Of a stretch of 64,000 bases of DNA, positions 1 through 11,279 are shown piece after piece. Origin of the DNA: Lutraria lutraria. Taxonomy: Eukaryota > Mollusca > Bivalvia > Venerida > Mactridae. The translations under genes and the position numbers were made by a program. The stretch is taken from assembly GCA_964023205.1 (NCBI GenBank), contig OZ026833.1:2448176-2512175 (forward strand). Direction: 5' to 3'. Numbering within the stretch: position 1 is the stretch's first letter; every line of letters begins with the position of its first letter. Below the pieces are notes generated by a model. The model was not told where the DNA came from. It made no database searches and saw nothing but the letters and a program-made list of their open reading frames with translations.

Positions 1-373
1 CATGCCCTTCTATGAAAATTAGACAAAAACTTGATTTTCAACCATACTGAACAAGTTGTTGGCTCTTAATGGTAAGGAGAGTTACTGCTGGTTAAGAGTG
101 TATGCTGGAAAAAAATGGTTAGGTGAATCGACTGCTGTATGTAGCTGAGATGACCTACTGTAACCAAAAGATACACAAACAGCCTGTACTGTTTGGTGAT
201 CTGTGGCAAACTGAAGTGTCTCTCCAGCTAATATGAATAAAGTATAGACATTAAGTAACTGATATAAACAATGTGTCTGATCAATAAAATGATTCTAGTA
301 TCCAAATGTTTGATCATAGTCATGATTATGATTCATATAATTATTTATTCTGTTAGTTTAATGTGTTTTTCAG
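1..373 (+). other. Partial intron of the helicase gene
   Basis: AT-rich sequence with no reading frame matching the DDX11 segment expected just upstream. It ends in the acceptor ttttcag used by the 374 exon. Nothing else recognised. Confidence 0.6.
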
Positions 374-419
374 CTTCATGGTTTTGTGGAGAAGTACCGT
401 CCAGATATTGTTCCTACAG
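374..419 (+). CDS. DDX11: DDX11/CHL1-like helicase, exon A (first in window)
   Basis: This exon and twelve downstream exons make the 3' half of a DDX11 (ChlR1/CHL1) ATP-dependent DNA helicase, an XPD-family Fe-S superfamily 2 enzyme (5'-3') that acts in sister-chromatid cohesion, replication-fork and G-quadruplex processing in the nucleus. It reads LHGFVEKYRPDIVPT, matching the 'GFTERYG' stretch that precedes the variable linker in vertebrate DDX11. Acceptor ttttcag at 367-373 and donor gt at 420. It starts in phase 0 and ends in phase 1. The coding total of all thirteen exons is 1215 nt (404 residues plus stop). The ATPase half with Walker A, the Fe-S cysteines and the DEAH box must lie left of position 1. 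Identification is by recall of the family sequence. Confidence 0.85.
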
Positions 420-747
420 GTATTGTTTATTCCTATATTCCTTGTTCAGTCATTACAATATGATCTTTGTCATGGCTCCTTGATCCACACTTTGTTTTTG
501 AATTATGGTTAAAGAAATATTTAAGTGTTAGCCCTACTTTTGTACTTATATCTAAAGAATTTTATCTAAGTTAATAACACCAAAAAGATAGACACAGTCA
601 GCTATTTTGCTGTTGTTGCATAATTACTAACTTAGGCTGTAAGAATTGATATTTCAGTTGAGTGTGCTCTTGTTTGTTTACATATTTTAGATTGAATGTC
701 AGTGAATATTATAATTCTATTTCTAATTTTTATTATTTGTGTTGTAG

Positions 748-837
748 TTGCCAAGGAAACAAAGAAAGAGACAGCAACATCAAGTTTAAGTAGTTTCCTG
801 AAATCTATCAGTGGGAAGGAGAATAAATCTGAGGACA
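748..837 (+). CDS. DDX11: DDX11-like helicase, exon B (linker)
   Basis: Acceptor gttgtag before 748, donor a|gtaagt at 838. Joined to exon A it reads V-AKETKKETATSS then SLSSFLKSISGKENKSEDS. This corresponds to the poorly conserved, charged linker of DDX11 that contains a 'FLQSLQ'-like helix in vertebrates. It is lysine and glutamate rich and probably a flexible insertion between the two helicase lobes. Phase 1 in, phase 1 out. Confidence 0.8.
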
Positions 838-927
838 GTAAGTCAATAATTAGGACATGTTTGCTCATACATGTAAGCTTCACTTAGTGACAATGATGTG
901 TAGGTCTGCTTTCATCCTGATTATACT

Positions 928-1168
928 TGCCTCCCTGGTCGAGTAGTTAAGGTCGCTGACTTCAAATCACTGTAACCTCTCACTGATAGAAGGTCATGAG
1001 CTCGAGCCCAGGTACCGACCATGTCTCTTTGTGAGAAAGTAGGCAGATGCTTATGGAGGATGGGAATCTGGTACTGGTTATTCCAAGGAACGATGGTTAG
1101 GTGAACTGTCTTCCTCATATGACTCATGACTGTTGAAAAGGGGCGTAAAACTCAAACTAACAAAAAAT
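928..1168 (+). mobile_element. tRNA-derived SINE, family 1
   Basis: tRNA-like head with an A-box-like ctggtcgagtagttaaggtc and a B-box-like ctcgagccca, followed by a body ending in gttgaaaaggggcgtaaaac and an A-rich tail. A second copy with the same head and tail is at 25544-25752. Named only as a SINE; the exact family needs a library comparison. Confidence 0.75.
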
Positions 1169-1417
1169 AATCCTGATTATTGTTATTTGTATCATGCAAC
1201 TCATTTATTGAAGGATTTGTAATTACTTAGCACACATATTCATTATAACAGGATGGTGTGTCATGCATAAAAATCATTCTGTGTTTGAGTATTCTGTTGT
1301 CAATTTTTTACTTGTCTCCTTTGTATTTCATTTCATTGAAAGTGTAACTTTCCTGGAGAGTTGTCTCCCTTTAAACCATTTTAATAACTTCAGAATATTT
1401 CATATGTTTATATAGCT

Positions 1418-1595
1418 AAGTCAAACCTGTGAAAAGAGGCAACCTTTGGAATGACTAAATGAAATCTTTATTGACAGGTGGCCTCTATTTGGAGGTCATT
1501 TTTTTTTAAATAACCATTGACAGGTTTTTAAAGAATTGCCTTTATTCAAAGGGTGGCCTTTATTCAGAGGTGGCTGTTAACACAGATTTGACTGT
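1418..1595. mobile_element. Short MITE (~180 bp), 'tcaaacctgt' family
   Basis: Ends are approximately inverted: aagtcaaacctgt at the left and acacagatttgactgt at the right, with 'ggtggccttattca'-type text within. Related copies are at 2311-2483, 6002-6353, 10769-10944 and 28409-28589. Confidence 0.6.
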
Positions 1596-1614
1596 ATATG
1601 ATTTGTGTATACAG

Positions 1615-1746
1615 GTATAGATGAACCTTCTAGTAAGGAGGAGAAGACTGACTTTGTGATGAGTTCACCATTGATGCATATAGAAAGTTTCCTACATGCT
1701 CTAACAAATGTGGACAAAGATGGCAGGATAGTAGTCAACAAACAAA
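1615..1746 (+). CDS. DDX11: DDX11-like helicase, exon C
   Basis: Acceptor tatacag before 1615, donor a|gtaagt at 1747. The peptide contains SSPLMHIESFLHALT followed by DKDGRIVV, very close to the vertebrate 'SPLMHIQGFLAALT...DGRV' block at the start of the second helicase lobe. 132 nt, phase 1 in and phase 1 out. Confidence 0.9.
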
Positions 1747-2017
1747 GTAAGTGGTCTGAAAAATGGATCATCTGATTGGTTAGGGCCAAGTGCTGTCTTA
1801 AAACTGACCAATGAAAATGGTGCATTTTGCTACTGTTCAAACAATGGGAGTGATGCTTTATTTACATTTGTCTGTTACAATGAAACTTTATATTGTAAAA
1901 ATATATTTTATTTTATTATATTGTAAATCTGTGTTCATAGTTTTGTATACATTCTTATTCATGATCATAATTTGTTTCATTCATTCAACTTGATCTTTAT
2001 AAAGTTGTAATTTTCAG

Positions 2018-2130
2018 AGCTTTTCAGTCGAAGCAGTGTGAAATTTTTGTTACTCAACCCAGCTGTACATTTTGCTGATGTTGTCAAGGAAACCAGAGCT
2101 GTTATTGTCGCAGGAGGAACCATGCAGCCT
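2018..2130 (+). CDS. DDX11: DDX11-like helicase, exon D (motif III)
   Basis: Acceptor ttttcag before 2018, donor gtgagt at 2131. Encodes [16 protein letters not shown] and then [10 protein letters not shown], the helicase motif III equivalent (the XPD counterpart is the SGT/SAT-L motif) that couples ATP hydrolysis to unwinding. Nearly identical to vertebrate DDX11 across the whole exon. Ends in phase 0. Confidence 0.93.
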
Positions 2131-2310
2131 GTGAGTGTTACTATGATGATAGAATGTTTTCAAGAACACACGATTGTTAAAAAATCGAGTGCCATTGTAA
2201 ACTTAGCATGAGATTTAAAAAAGAATGAAAATTACGAGTTTATTTGTTGTAAATTAAAAATAAAATAATGATGATGAAAAATCTAGATATTAATATTAAG
2301 TATACATATC

Positions 2311-2483
2311 CAGTTAAACCTGTTAGGAATGGCCACCCTAGGGGAAGACAAAACATGGCCTTCATTGACTGAATTTATTTGAGGTCAGTTTGTTATAAAA
2401 ATCAGTGACAGTCTTTCAAGTAATGGCCTTTATTCACGGAGTGGCCTATATTCAAAGGTGACTGCAAACACTGGTTAGACTGT
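2311..2483. mobile_element. Short MITE, same family
   Basis: cagttaaacctgtta at the left and actggttagactgt at the right, with the internal 'ggcctttattca' block. Confidence 0.55.
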
Positions 2484-2736
2484 AGTTAAATACCCATATC
2501 TATTTCTATCCCATGAATTAGTATGATTTTGTTTTTGAGACAAAATTCTGCAGTTTTACCTTTATTTGACTGTGAAATATCGATCTTAAACTTGTAAAAT
2601 TTAGCTCAAGAATTGTTTTAGCAATAAGCTTAAGACCTTACCAAGATGATGTAGTACTTGATTTTGCTTTGGTCGAAACTTTGAATATTAAAATTTCCAT
2701 TTTTTGTGTTGCTGAAAACTTGTGAATAATTTTCAG

Positions 2737-2809
2737 ATTTCAGAATTTAAGGACCAGTTATTTCATGCTGCTGGTGTTAGACCTGAGAGAATACTGGAAT
2801 ATTCTTGTG
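2737..2809 (+). CDS. DDX11: DDX11-like helicase, exon E
   Basis: Acceptor ttttcag before 2737, donor g|gtgagt at 2810. Reads ISEFKDQLFHAAGV then PERILEYSCG, matching 'VSDFRQQL...V.EFSCGH' of the family. 73 nt, phase 0 in and phase 1 out. The last G and the first GT of the next exon make the glycine of the 'CGHVIP' motif. Confidence 0.9.
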
Positions 2810-3090
2810 GTGAGTTATGGTTAGGGGACTGTCTGAATTTTGATATTATATCAGGCCGTCCTTATCAATATTTTGTTTCGGGATGCTACCTAACCACCAA
2901 AAAATGGCCCAATCAAACTTTTTTGTCAGTATATAAATAGCATTTTGTCAGGTGTTTTGGATTTAGTGAAAAAAATGAATTGTAAAATAAATATTTCCTA
3001 CCTACTTACCCAGTGAAAATTCTCTGGGTAGGGTTACCACAAACAAACAAAGGATGGCCTCAGAACTATCTTGGAATTCAATGAATGATT

Positions 3091-3800
3091 TTTAGCTCAC
3101 CTGATTCATCAGGTGAGCTTTTAGGATCGGTGAATGTCTGGCGTCCGTTGTCCGTCCACAATTAGTTTGTTTACACTACAGCAACCGCAGCTCTTAACGA
3201 ATCGTGATTAAACTGATGCTCACAAGTTATATGGCCACAATGTCTCGACTAAGTTCGATTATAATCAAAATCGGATAATAACTTCTAGAGTTATGGGCCC
3301 TTGAATTACAAAATCTGCTATATTTAGCTTGTTTACACTCTAGCGCCTTCATTTATTCACCAATCCTGATCATATTTTCAGTAAATGTGTATAACCAAAA
3401 GATCTTGGACAAGTTCGATTATGGGTGGAATCGGACCAGAACTTCAAGAGTTATGGGCCCTTGACTTTGAAAATTTGCAATATTTTAGCTTGTTTACACT
3501 CTAGTGCCTTAATTTATTCACCGATCCTAATCATATTTACAATGAATGACCTGATGGTTTTGGACAAGTTTAGTTATGGGTGGAATCGGACCACAACCTC
3601 AAGAGTTATGGGCCCTTGGATTAGAAAATTTGCTACATTTTAGCTTACAAGTTTAACAGTATTATACCTTCATTGTTGGTTTTGATCTCAAAATCTACGT
3701 AAAAATGAGTTTTATGAGATGGAAACTATATTACCTGGTCATTAATTATTGGCCTTTGTTCTCAGGTGAGCGATAAAGGGCCAATGTGGCCCTCTTGTTC
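3091..3800. repeat. 'agctcacctga' dispersed repeat
   Basis: Starts with a short palindrome, agctcacctgattcatcagg, and ends with gtgagcgataaagggcc then ggccctcttgtt. The inside is three tandem units of about 165 bp that share 'agcttgtttacactctag' and 'agttatgggcccttg'. The same terminal signature recurs at 23281-23740, 53737-54522 and (reversed) 59185-59935. Non-coding. Confidence 0.65.
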
Positions 3801-4201
3801 AATTACTTATTGCCTTATCAAAAAAAAACATTTGGTTACCATGAATAATAGCAAAGCCTTATAAAAAGGATGTGACTCATAATGCTATAATGTTTGTGAT
3901 CAAGACCATACTGCTTCTGTCTGAAGAAAATATAATTGAGATTTCAGTAATATCTGATTATAATTATTTACTGCATAATTTAGGTCAGAATCCATTTCTT
4001 AATCCCAGTTAAGTCTTATCAAGGGAGTTAACTCTTATGAGTTTAATTTAAAGTTTTGTCAAGGGAGATAATGAAAAAAGGTTTAACCATTTGTATATAG
4101 GGGGGTGTTCTTTAAACATTCATGCAAGGGAGAAAACTGTTGCAAGACTTGATGAATGTATACCAAGGGAAGTAACTGTGTATTTATTGTTTTGTTTTAA
4201 G

Positions 4202-4305
4202 GTCATGTTATACCTGGAGAACAATTACTACCTGTGGTGGTCAGTACTGGACCAACTGGTGTCCAGCTAGACTTTACTTATCAGAACAGAAATAAGCATA
4301 ATTTG
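4202..4305 (+). CDS. DDX11: DDX11-like helicase, exon F
   Basis: Acceptor ttttaag before 4202, donor gtaagc at 4306. Reads HVIPGEQLLPVVVS followed by GVQLDFTYQNRNKHNL, the family's 'GHVIP...LP' and '.LEFTFQ.R' segment. Ends in phase 0. The next coding exon is 24.7 kb away but continues the protein without a gap relative to vertebrate DDX11, so no exon appears to be missing in between. Confidence 0.9.
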
Positions 4306-5340
4306 GTAAGCATGAAAAATCCAGCAATTTTCTCTTTTGTTTTTGTAAATAATCTTTAATTCTTTTTTTAATGATTATAATGTCTCTGATATGAATTCAT
4401 ATAAAATATAAGAACTTAGAACATTATGTGGACCATAAAATCTGCAGTATAAAATCTGCAGTATAAAATCTGCAGTATAAACCCAATTACTGGTCCAAAT
4501 CAGATCAGTCTTCACAAGGAGAGGATTTTATTATCAAGTTGAATTATTAATTAATTAATAATAATAATTACTTTATTTTGTGTAGATAACCAATTTTCAG
4601 TATGGTCCACTAAAAAATTGAATTGGTCTGAAAATATGTGCCTTGTATCATGAGGTAGTCTAATAATAGGGTGATTGTTTAAATGAGATTCATTTGTGTA
4701 AAAAATCAGATTCCTCTCCTGAAAGGATATTTAGTGTTTTTATGTAGAACAATCCTCAATTAAACATTCTGCATAACAACAAATAATTCCCCATAAATTT
4801 ATAGGCATGACCCAAAAGTCTTAGTTAGTTAGTACAGATGAACTAGTTACTGGTGTAGTTAAACTTGGTCAGTCCAGTAAGTGCCCTGTAGCCAGTGTAT
4901 TCACACTTAATTGAACTTCTGAACGTTCTTAAAATCATATTCACCCATAACTTGAACTATAAAGATCAGTACATGAATAGAGGTTGTACTTATATGATCT
5001 GTACCAGTACAGTAGTGTACTCTACAGTTGTACTATTGTCTAGTTAAATAGACACAATACAGTTTGTATATAACTCTTCAGTGAAGGATGGTGGATAAAA
5101 GTTCAACTATTTATGATACATTTCTGTCTCCTTATAATTTCTTGGAAATATTTATTAACATGTGCACTCCTTGACATTCTAATGTTTCCTAGAAAATCTC
5201 ATTTGTTACTATAAATAGAATGTCATACTGTATTATGTATTTACTACTCAACTCCTTGTTATTCATTTTGTCTCTTAGGTGAAATTTTCATATCACTCAA
5301 GATATTTAGAAATTCAGAGATAATTTATACAGTAAAGAAA

Positions 5341-5721
5341 TTGGGAACATAATTTTTGACTGATTCGCAGGGGAAACTGACCGACAGAGGGATTCTGTTC
5401 AGGGATTTTTTTTGGCTAATTTTATAGCCGATATTGGGTCATATTCCCAATTGAAAATAGTATCTTTTTTCCCATTTTACAGACAAAAATTCCCAATTGA
5501 AACTTCCAAATATAAAAAAATAAGAATATAAGAAATAAAATCTCTGAAAACAGGAGCTCTTTCAGTGTAATAGACATGTACATGTAATTGTAAGTTCCCA
5601 TTATGGAGAATGACTGTGTGTATACATAGAAACATTGCAAAATTGGAGTCACATATTTTCCCAATTTTAACAAAACACCACGGAAATTCCCAATCTCAAG
5701 GGTATGGGTCATGTTCCCAAA
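5341..5721. mobile_element. Probable short TIR element
   Basis: Left end ttgggaacat and right end atgttcccaa are inverted, and further inverted text ('tcatattcccaattg', 'ttcccaatctcaag') lies within. About 380 bp, AT-rich, no coding. Confidence 0.45.
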
Positions 5722-6001
5722 ATACTGGGGAAAAAACCTGCTGTTGTATATGTGTGGTGTCTCACTACATGATTATATCTATAATTTATTTATGAATAAA
5801 CATACACTTATTAGAATCAGTCTGATGAAAGAACATGGTCATGACCCTACCAGATTTGAGCTCATTACAAAGCTCATATCTGGGTTAAACTACAAACACT
5901 TGATTGAATTAAATCTTTCTACTAATCTTGATATGTAAATAGTTATATGATTTGATGTGAAGTTCTTGTATGCTGTGGTTTGGTCCTCAATAAATCTATT
6001 G

Positions 6002-6353
6002 CAGTCAAACCTGTGATCAAAGGCCACCCTTTGGAAAAACAAAATGTGGCCTCTTTTGACAATTGGCTTTATTAGGAAGTCATTTTGTTGTAGATAATCA
6101 CTGACAGCTTTTAAAAAGACCTTTATTCACAGGGTGGTCTTTATTCACAGGGTGGCCTTTATTCACAGGGTGACCTTTATTTACAGGATGGCCTTTATTC
6201 ACTTGATGACATGTATTCACAGGGTGGCCTTTATTCACAGGATGGCCTTTATTCACAGGATGGCCTTTATTCACAGGATGGCCTTTATTCACAGGGTGGC
6301 CTTTATTTACAGGGTGACCTTATTCAGAGATGCTGCTAACACAGATTTGACTG
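6002..6353. mobile_element. Short MITE with internal 18-bp expansion
   Basis: Left end cagtcaaacctgtgatcaaa, right end acacagatttgactgt. The internal block 'ggtggcctttattcacag' is expanded into about ten tandem 18-bp units (6130-6320), which makes spurious open frames of repeated peptides on both strands. Confidence 0.65.
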
Positions 6354-7486
6354 TACATGTAAATTATTATTGTATGGTTAATCAGGTTGTTTATACTTGG
6401 TATAACAATGTTTGTCCTTCAGTTGAACTGTGGTTCATCCAGTCTACTCTATATAAATCAGTTAATGTATGCATGCCGACCATCCTGAAGGTGTGACCAG
6501 GTTATATCTGTATATTACTACATCCCCCACAAAACAGACGGTTCTATTTAAACCAAACACAGAATGGACTGATCCACTTTACAGTTAAACCAGGAGTCAT
6601 TGGAACAGACTAAATGCTAAATAACCATCATTTATTTGTGCTTAATATCAGGATGTTTGTAAAAAGACACTGATAATTATATAGAAAAGAATCCTTGAGA
6701 TAAGTCAGGTGATAAATGAGGTGCTGGGGATATAGATGCTGATAGTAGTAAAATTCTACTGTATATTTCGAGGGTTCAACACAACAGATGTCATAACTCA
6801 TATCGAAATAAGAACAAGTTACAACAGTGTTGCACTGAGCCCTCGATTTCTAGTGGTGATGTCAATACAGATATTTATAGAACATGATGAATTCTCACTA
6901 AACACATAGATGACCTTCTGTTATGGTTGACTGCTGCTAATATCCAGACAGACAAATCCATTCTTGATGTTATGAATAAATTATAAAACATGAACTAGTC
7001 CTCTGATTGGCTGCACCTAGCTCTGGACTGGTTTATTTATGTTCACTGGTGTACTAGAATGGTAGACCTTATCATTCAAGGCGATGCATAGTGAAACTTA
7101 AGTGTGCACGTACCTTCAGGTACAGTAGTACCAGCTTTAAGTGCATCTGTACCAAATGTGTGATGGGGCTCTCTTTTAGTATGTATAGATTGGATGTACA
7201 AATCTATAGACATAGTTAGGTTTCTATAAGTTTTGAAGAATCCTCATTTTCATTGGTTTTATTATTAGTTTGTACATGGTGTGTATAAGTTGGGTTTGTA
7301 ATAATTGATAATAATATTTTTTTCTATAATTTGATAATCTAAGAACCTGAAATTTCTGACTTCAAAATCAGATGTTTTTGAAATTGTGCCTTTGTAGTGT
7401 GATGTGTCTTGAAAAATAAGATTTATTATCTTTCCAAATAAAAAATTTGTACTAGCACCTACCTCAGTTAACTGTCACCAGTCCTG

Positions 7487-8300
7487 TGTGTATAGTTCAT
7501 CATGTGTACTATGGACACTTACCTTATACAACAGTCACCTGTGTATATAGTTCACCATGTGTACTATGGACACTACTACCTTATATAACAGTCACCTGTG
7601 TATATAGTTCACCATGTGTACTATGGACACTACTACCTTATATAACAGTCACCTGTGTATATAGTTCATCATGTGTACTATGGACACTTACCTTATACAA
7701 CAGTCACCTGTGTATATAGTTCACCATGTGTACTATGGACACTACTACCTTTTATAACAGTCACCTGTGTATATAGTTCACCATGTGTACTATGGACACT
7801 ACTACCTTATATAACAGTCACCTGTGTATATAGTTCATCATGTGTACTATGGACACTTACCTTATACAACAGTCACCTGTGTATATAGTTCACCATGTGT
7901 ACTATGGACACTACTACCTTATATAACAGTCACCTGTGTATATAGTTCATCATGTGTACTATGGACACTACTACCTTATATAACAGTCACCTGTGTATAT
8001 AGTTCACCATGTGTACTATGGACACTTACCTTATATAACAGTCACCTGTGTATATAGTTCACCATTTGTACTATGGACACTTACCTTATATAACAGTCAC
8101 CTGTGTATATAGTTCACCATGTCTACTATGGACACTTACTTTATATAACAGTCACCTGTGTATATAGTTCACCATGTCTACTATGGACACTACTACCTTA
8201 TATAACAGTCACTTGTGTATATAGTTCACCATGTGTACTATGGACACTTACCTTATATAACAGTCACATGTATATAGTACACCATGTGATGTACTATGGA
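7487..8300 (+). repeat. Minisatellite, 55/57-bp units in a 169-bp higher-order repeat
   Basis: Units of the type 'tatatagttcaccatgtgta...ggacactactaccttatataacagtcacct'. Successive starts at 7492, 7547, 7604, 7661 and 7716 give spacings of 55, 57, 57, 55, so the array was copied as a trimer of 169 bp before degenerating to the right. The open frames here (about 77 codons, recurring every 169 bp) are a by-product of the period. Confidence 0.9.
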
Positions 8301-9229
8301 CCTGTTTGTATATAATGATCCAAACAAACCTCTACATATAGACCAACGGTGCATTATGACCATATATCTTCACCACAGTAATTGACCTTGATTCATTGTG
8401 TATGTATAATTTTATGTTTACTGTTCATCATGTGTAAACTGTAGCTGACCTTTAAATACTAAATAAGTATTCTGCTGAAAGTGAAAATATACCCGTATTG
8501 ATTGACAGGAAATGCTTGTATAATATTATTTTGGTGTACACAGTTTCTGTACAATTATTGGTGATAAAAACATTTGTTTCTGATAATATCTGAATCAATG
8601 ACCAACTGTTGCCTAAAAGCTGTCAAACCAGCAGTTTTATTTTATCACATTCTACACCGGAATAATCAATGTTATGACCTGCCTGTACCGAATGACTTGG
8701 AAAATTTACCTAGTTTTGCACACTGAGCATCGGTACAGATAGAGCAAGAAGACAGTGCATTACAGTGCAGCAAGTATGATATTAAGAATGATAGCCAGAA
8801 ACTTTATGCTCTCTTTATGCACTCTTTTGTTCCTAACATGAACTGTGAGTAGGTGAAAGTTAAGAATGGATGAATTTTGACTTAGATTAAACAATGTTCG
8901 TGACTTAGTTTAAAACTATGCATTTTGTTCATTGTGTGAACTATCTATATATGGTAGAATGGGTGAATTTTTATATCGATCAAGAATATAAACTAAGCAT
9001 ATTATAATGGCATTGATTTTTTTGTGTGAATTCATTTGTTAATGCTGTCTGGTACTTAGTGGTAATATTGATTGATTAATGTGGTGAGTTAACGTGTTAA
9101 TTTATTGATCTCATACAGACTGTATTGTTCCAAATTTATCATTTTCATGTTGAACTTGGCAGCTTGGTCTGCATTTAGGAGAACTTGACTTGTCAATAAT
9201 GTGATATTACATCGTTAACCAGGTTTTCA

Positions 9230-10150
9230 CAAAGTGGTTATTGGAATGCCGAATATGGCGGGCGGGCGTCAAACAGGCGGTGTCCGGTCAATAACTTAAG
9301 TTCGGATTGACCAATCTTGACTTAACTTGGTATATAAGATCCTTGAATCAAAACCTAGCTTGGGATTGTATTTGGGGTCAGATCATGGTCAAGGTCGATG
9401 TAACTATAAATAGAAATCAGTGTCCGGTCAATAACATAAGTTTGGATTGACCAGTCTTGACTTAATTTGATATTTAGCATCCTTGAATCAAAACCGAGCC
9501 AGCTTGGGATTGTATTTGGGATCTGTGGGGTCAAGGTCACTGTTAATTAATGAAGTTTAGAATGGCCAATGTTGACTTAGAAGCCTAGCTAGGAATTGTA
9601 TTTGGTGTCAGTCAGGTCAAGGTCGCTGTCACTGAAAATATAAAATCAGTTTCTGGTTAATAACTTAAGTTTGGAAATAACTTATCTTGACTAAACTGGG
9701 TATTCAGGATTGTATTTGGGGTCAGTTGGGTCAAAGTCACTGTTACTAAAAATAGAAAATCAGTTTTCAGTGAATAACTTAATTAAGGATTAAGATATTG
9801 CTATGAAATTTTGTGTGTTGGTAGTTTACATGCAGCACATGCTTTTGAATTGCATGAAGGGTCAGTAGGGTCAAGGTCACTGTTATTAAAAATAGAAAAT
9901 CAGTTTCTGGTCAATAACTTTAGTATTGAGATATTAATTGCGATGAAATTTTGTATGTAGGTAGCTTACATAGAAACCAAGCTTGGGATTGCATTCTATG
10001 CCAATAAGGTAAAGGTCACTGTTAACTTATTAGCCGCACTGGAAACTGAACCACTGATGAAGCCTTAGCGCAGAATTCTGGAGTACTGTGGTATTAAAGC
10101 CATGGAAAACCTTGTTTCGTGGCATTGCTGCGTTTCTTGTTTTCTAGACG
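9230..10150 (+). repeat. Dispersed repeat with internal ~115-bp units
   Basis: Starts near ttcacaaagtggttattgga. Inside, units share 'ggtcaaggtcactgttact', 'aaaatagaaaatcag' and 'ggtcaataacttaag'. It ends near gttattaaagccatgg / ggcattgctgcgtttcttg. Non-coding; the small frames are incidental. Confidence 0.5.
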
Positions 10151-10157
10151 AATTATA

Positions 10158-10530
10158 CTTACGAGTATTTGTTTATTATAGCTGTTTGCGAGTACTTACT
10201 GTATTGTCTATTACTAGTTTGGCTAATCCTGACCATTTGAATGGCTAATGGTGATTTCGGTCATTTTTGATTGGTCAATCACTAGACTGGCTATTTGTCG
10301 CGTTAATTGTCATGTTTGACTGAATCTGTTCGTCTGCTCTGTTGTTGAAACGTAAGTAAGTAAAGTAGGCATCGTTCTATGATGTTAACGTGGCATAATA
10401 TCGGAAACAACATTAGATGTAAGTTTAATGTGGTTGTATCATATCAGACTATGGTGGATATGGTAGTATTTAGAGTGTACTTTATTCCATTGATGTATGG
10501 TGTGGTAATACCATATACATGTGAACTATA
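10158..10530 (+). repeat. Dispersed repeat, copy at 10.2 kb
   Basis: Reverse-complement relative of 51400-51640 (shared text includes 'gtacttactgta', 'attactagtttggctaatcc', 'ggtgatttcggtcatttttg' and 'gacaattaacgcgac' in reverse). A short diverged piece is also at 19450-19515. The copy at 51.4 kb lies in the intron of kringle copy 2. Confidence 0.6.
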
Positions 10531-10768
10531 TACATGAATCCAATAAAATAATAAGCTATGCAGAGTTGTGTGCCCTTAGTTTATTGCTTTATGTTTGTTC
10601 ACCCGGATTTCTTTGTATGTTACTGAGCTGATATATTCAATGTTGGGTCAGGCTACAAAATCATATAATACCAGTCTGCTAATTTGATGTCTTGGATGAG
10701 GCATGCTCATTGCATGCTTGCTGATACAATGTATGTAAACAAAGATCCGGCACTTACCTGACATTTAC

Positions 10769-10944
10769 ATTCAAACCTGTGGACTATGGCCATCCTTGGG
10801 AAAAACACAATATGGCTTTATTGACAGGTAGCTTAAATAAGGAGGTCATTTTGTTCTTAATAATCAATGACAGTCTTTATAAGTATGATCTTTATTCACA
10901 GGGTGGCCTTTATTCAGAGATGGCTGCAAACATTGGTTTGACTG
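10769..10944. mobile_element. Short MITE, same family
   Basis: attcaaacctgtgg at the left, attggtttgactgt at the right, with 'cagggtggcctttattcaga' inside. Confidence 0.55.
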
Positions 10945-11279
10945 TACTTGTTGTTGTTGTATCTCTGTGTACTTGTTATTGCCAAGGTGTGTGATAGAAC
11001 AATGTAGGATGATTTCTTGTGTACAAGTTTGTAGTACTAGCCTTGGTACTGCCTACTGAAATGTCAATGAAAATATCATTAAACCCACCAAAACACACTT
11101 TCTGTACTGTACAGCACTGGTGAAAGGCTTAATCGTGTAGTATACCTATATTTTGTACTGTGCTGGTCCAGATATAGATCTAGGACTATCAGTGGTGGAG
11201 TGGTCAGGGTCTCTGACTTGTAATCACTAACCCGTCATTGTTATGAGTTAAATCCCTCCTGTTACCAAATTTCTCATGT

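Noticed and set aside
928..1010. Functional tRNA gene
   Set aside because: A and B boxes are present but no cloverleaf can be closed, and the sequence continues into a SINE body shared with 25544-25752. The tRNA-like heads at 38764 and 31934 are likewise SINE heads.
6098..6496. Repeated NKGHPV / FIHRVA peptides on both strands
   Set aside because: Artefact of an 18-bp tandem expansion inside a MITE.
7487..8300. CRISPR-like regular repeats
   Set aside because: Units are contiguous tandem copies without unique spacers, in a eukaryotic context; the same holds for 21262-21710 and 60090-60895.
7486..8315. Series of ~77-codon frames with near-identical peptides
   Set aside because: Caused by the 55/57-bp minisatellite; the frames recur every 169 bp because of the higher-order period.
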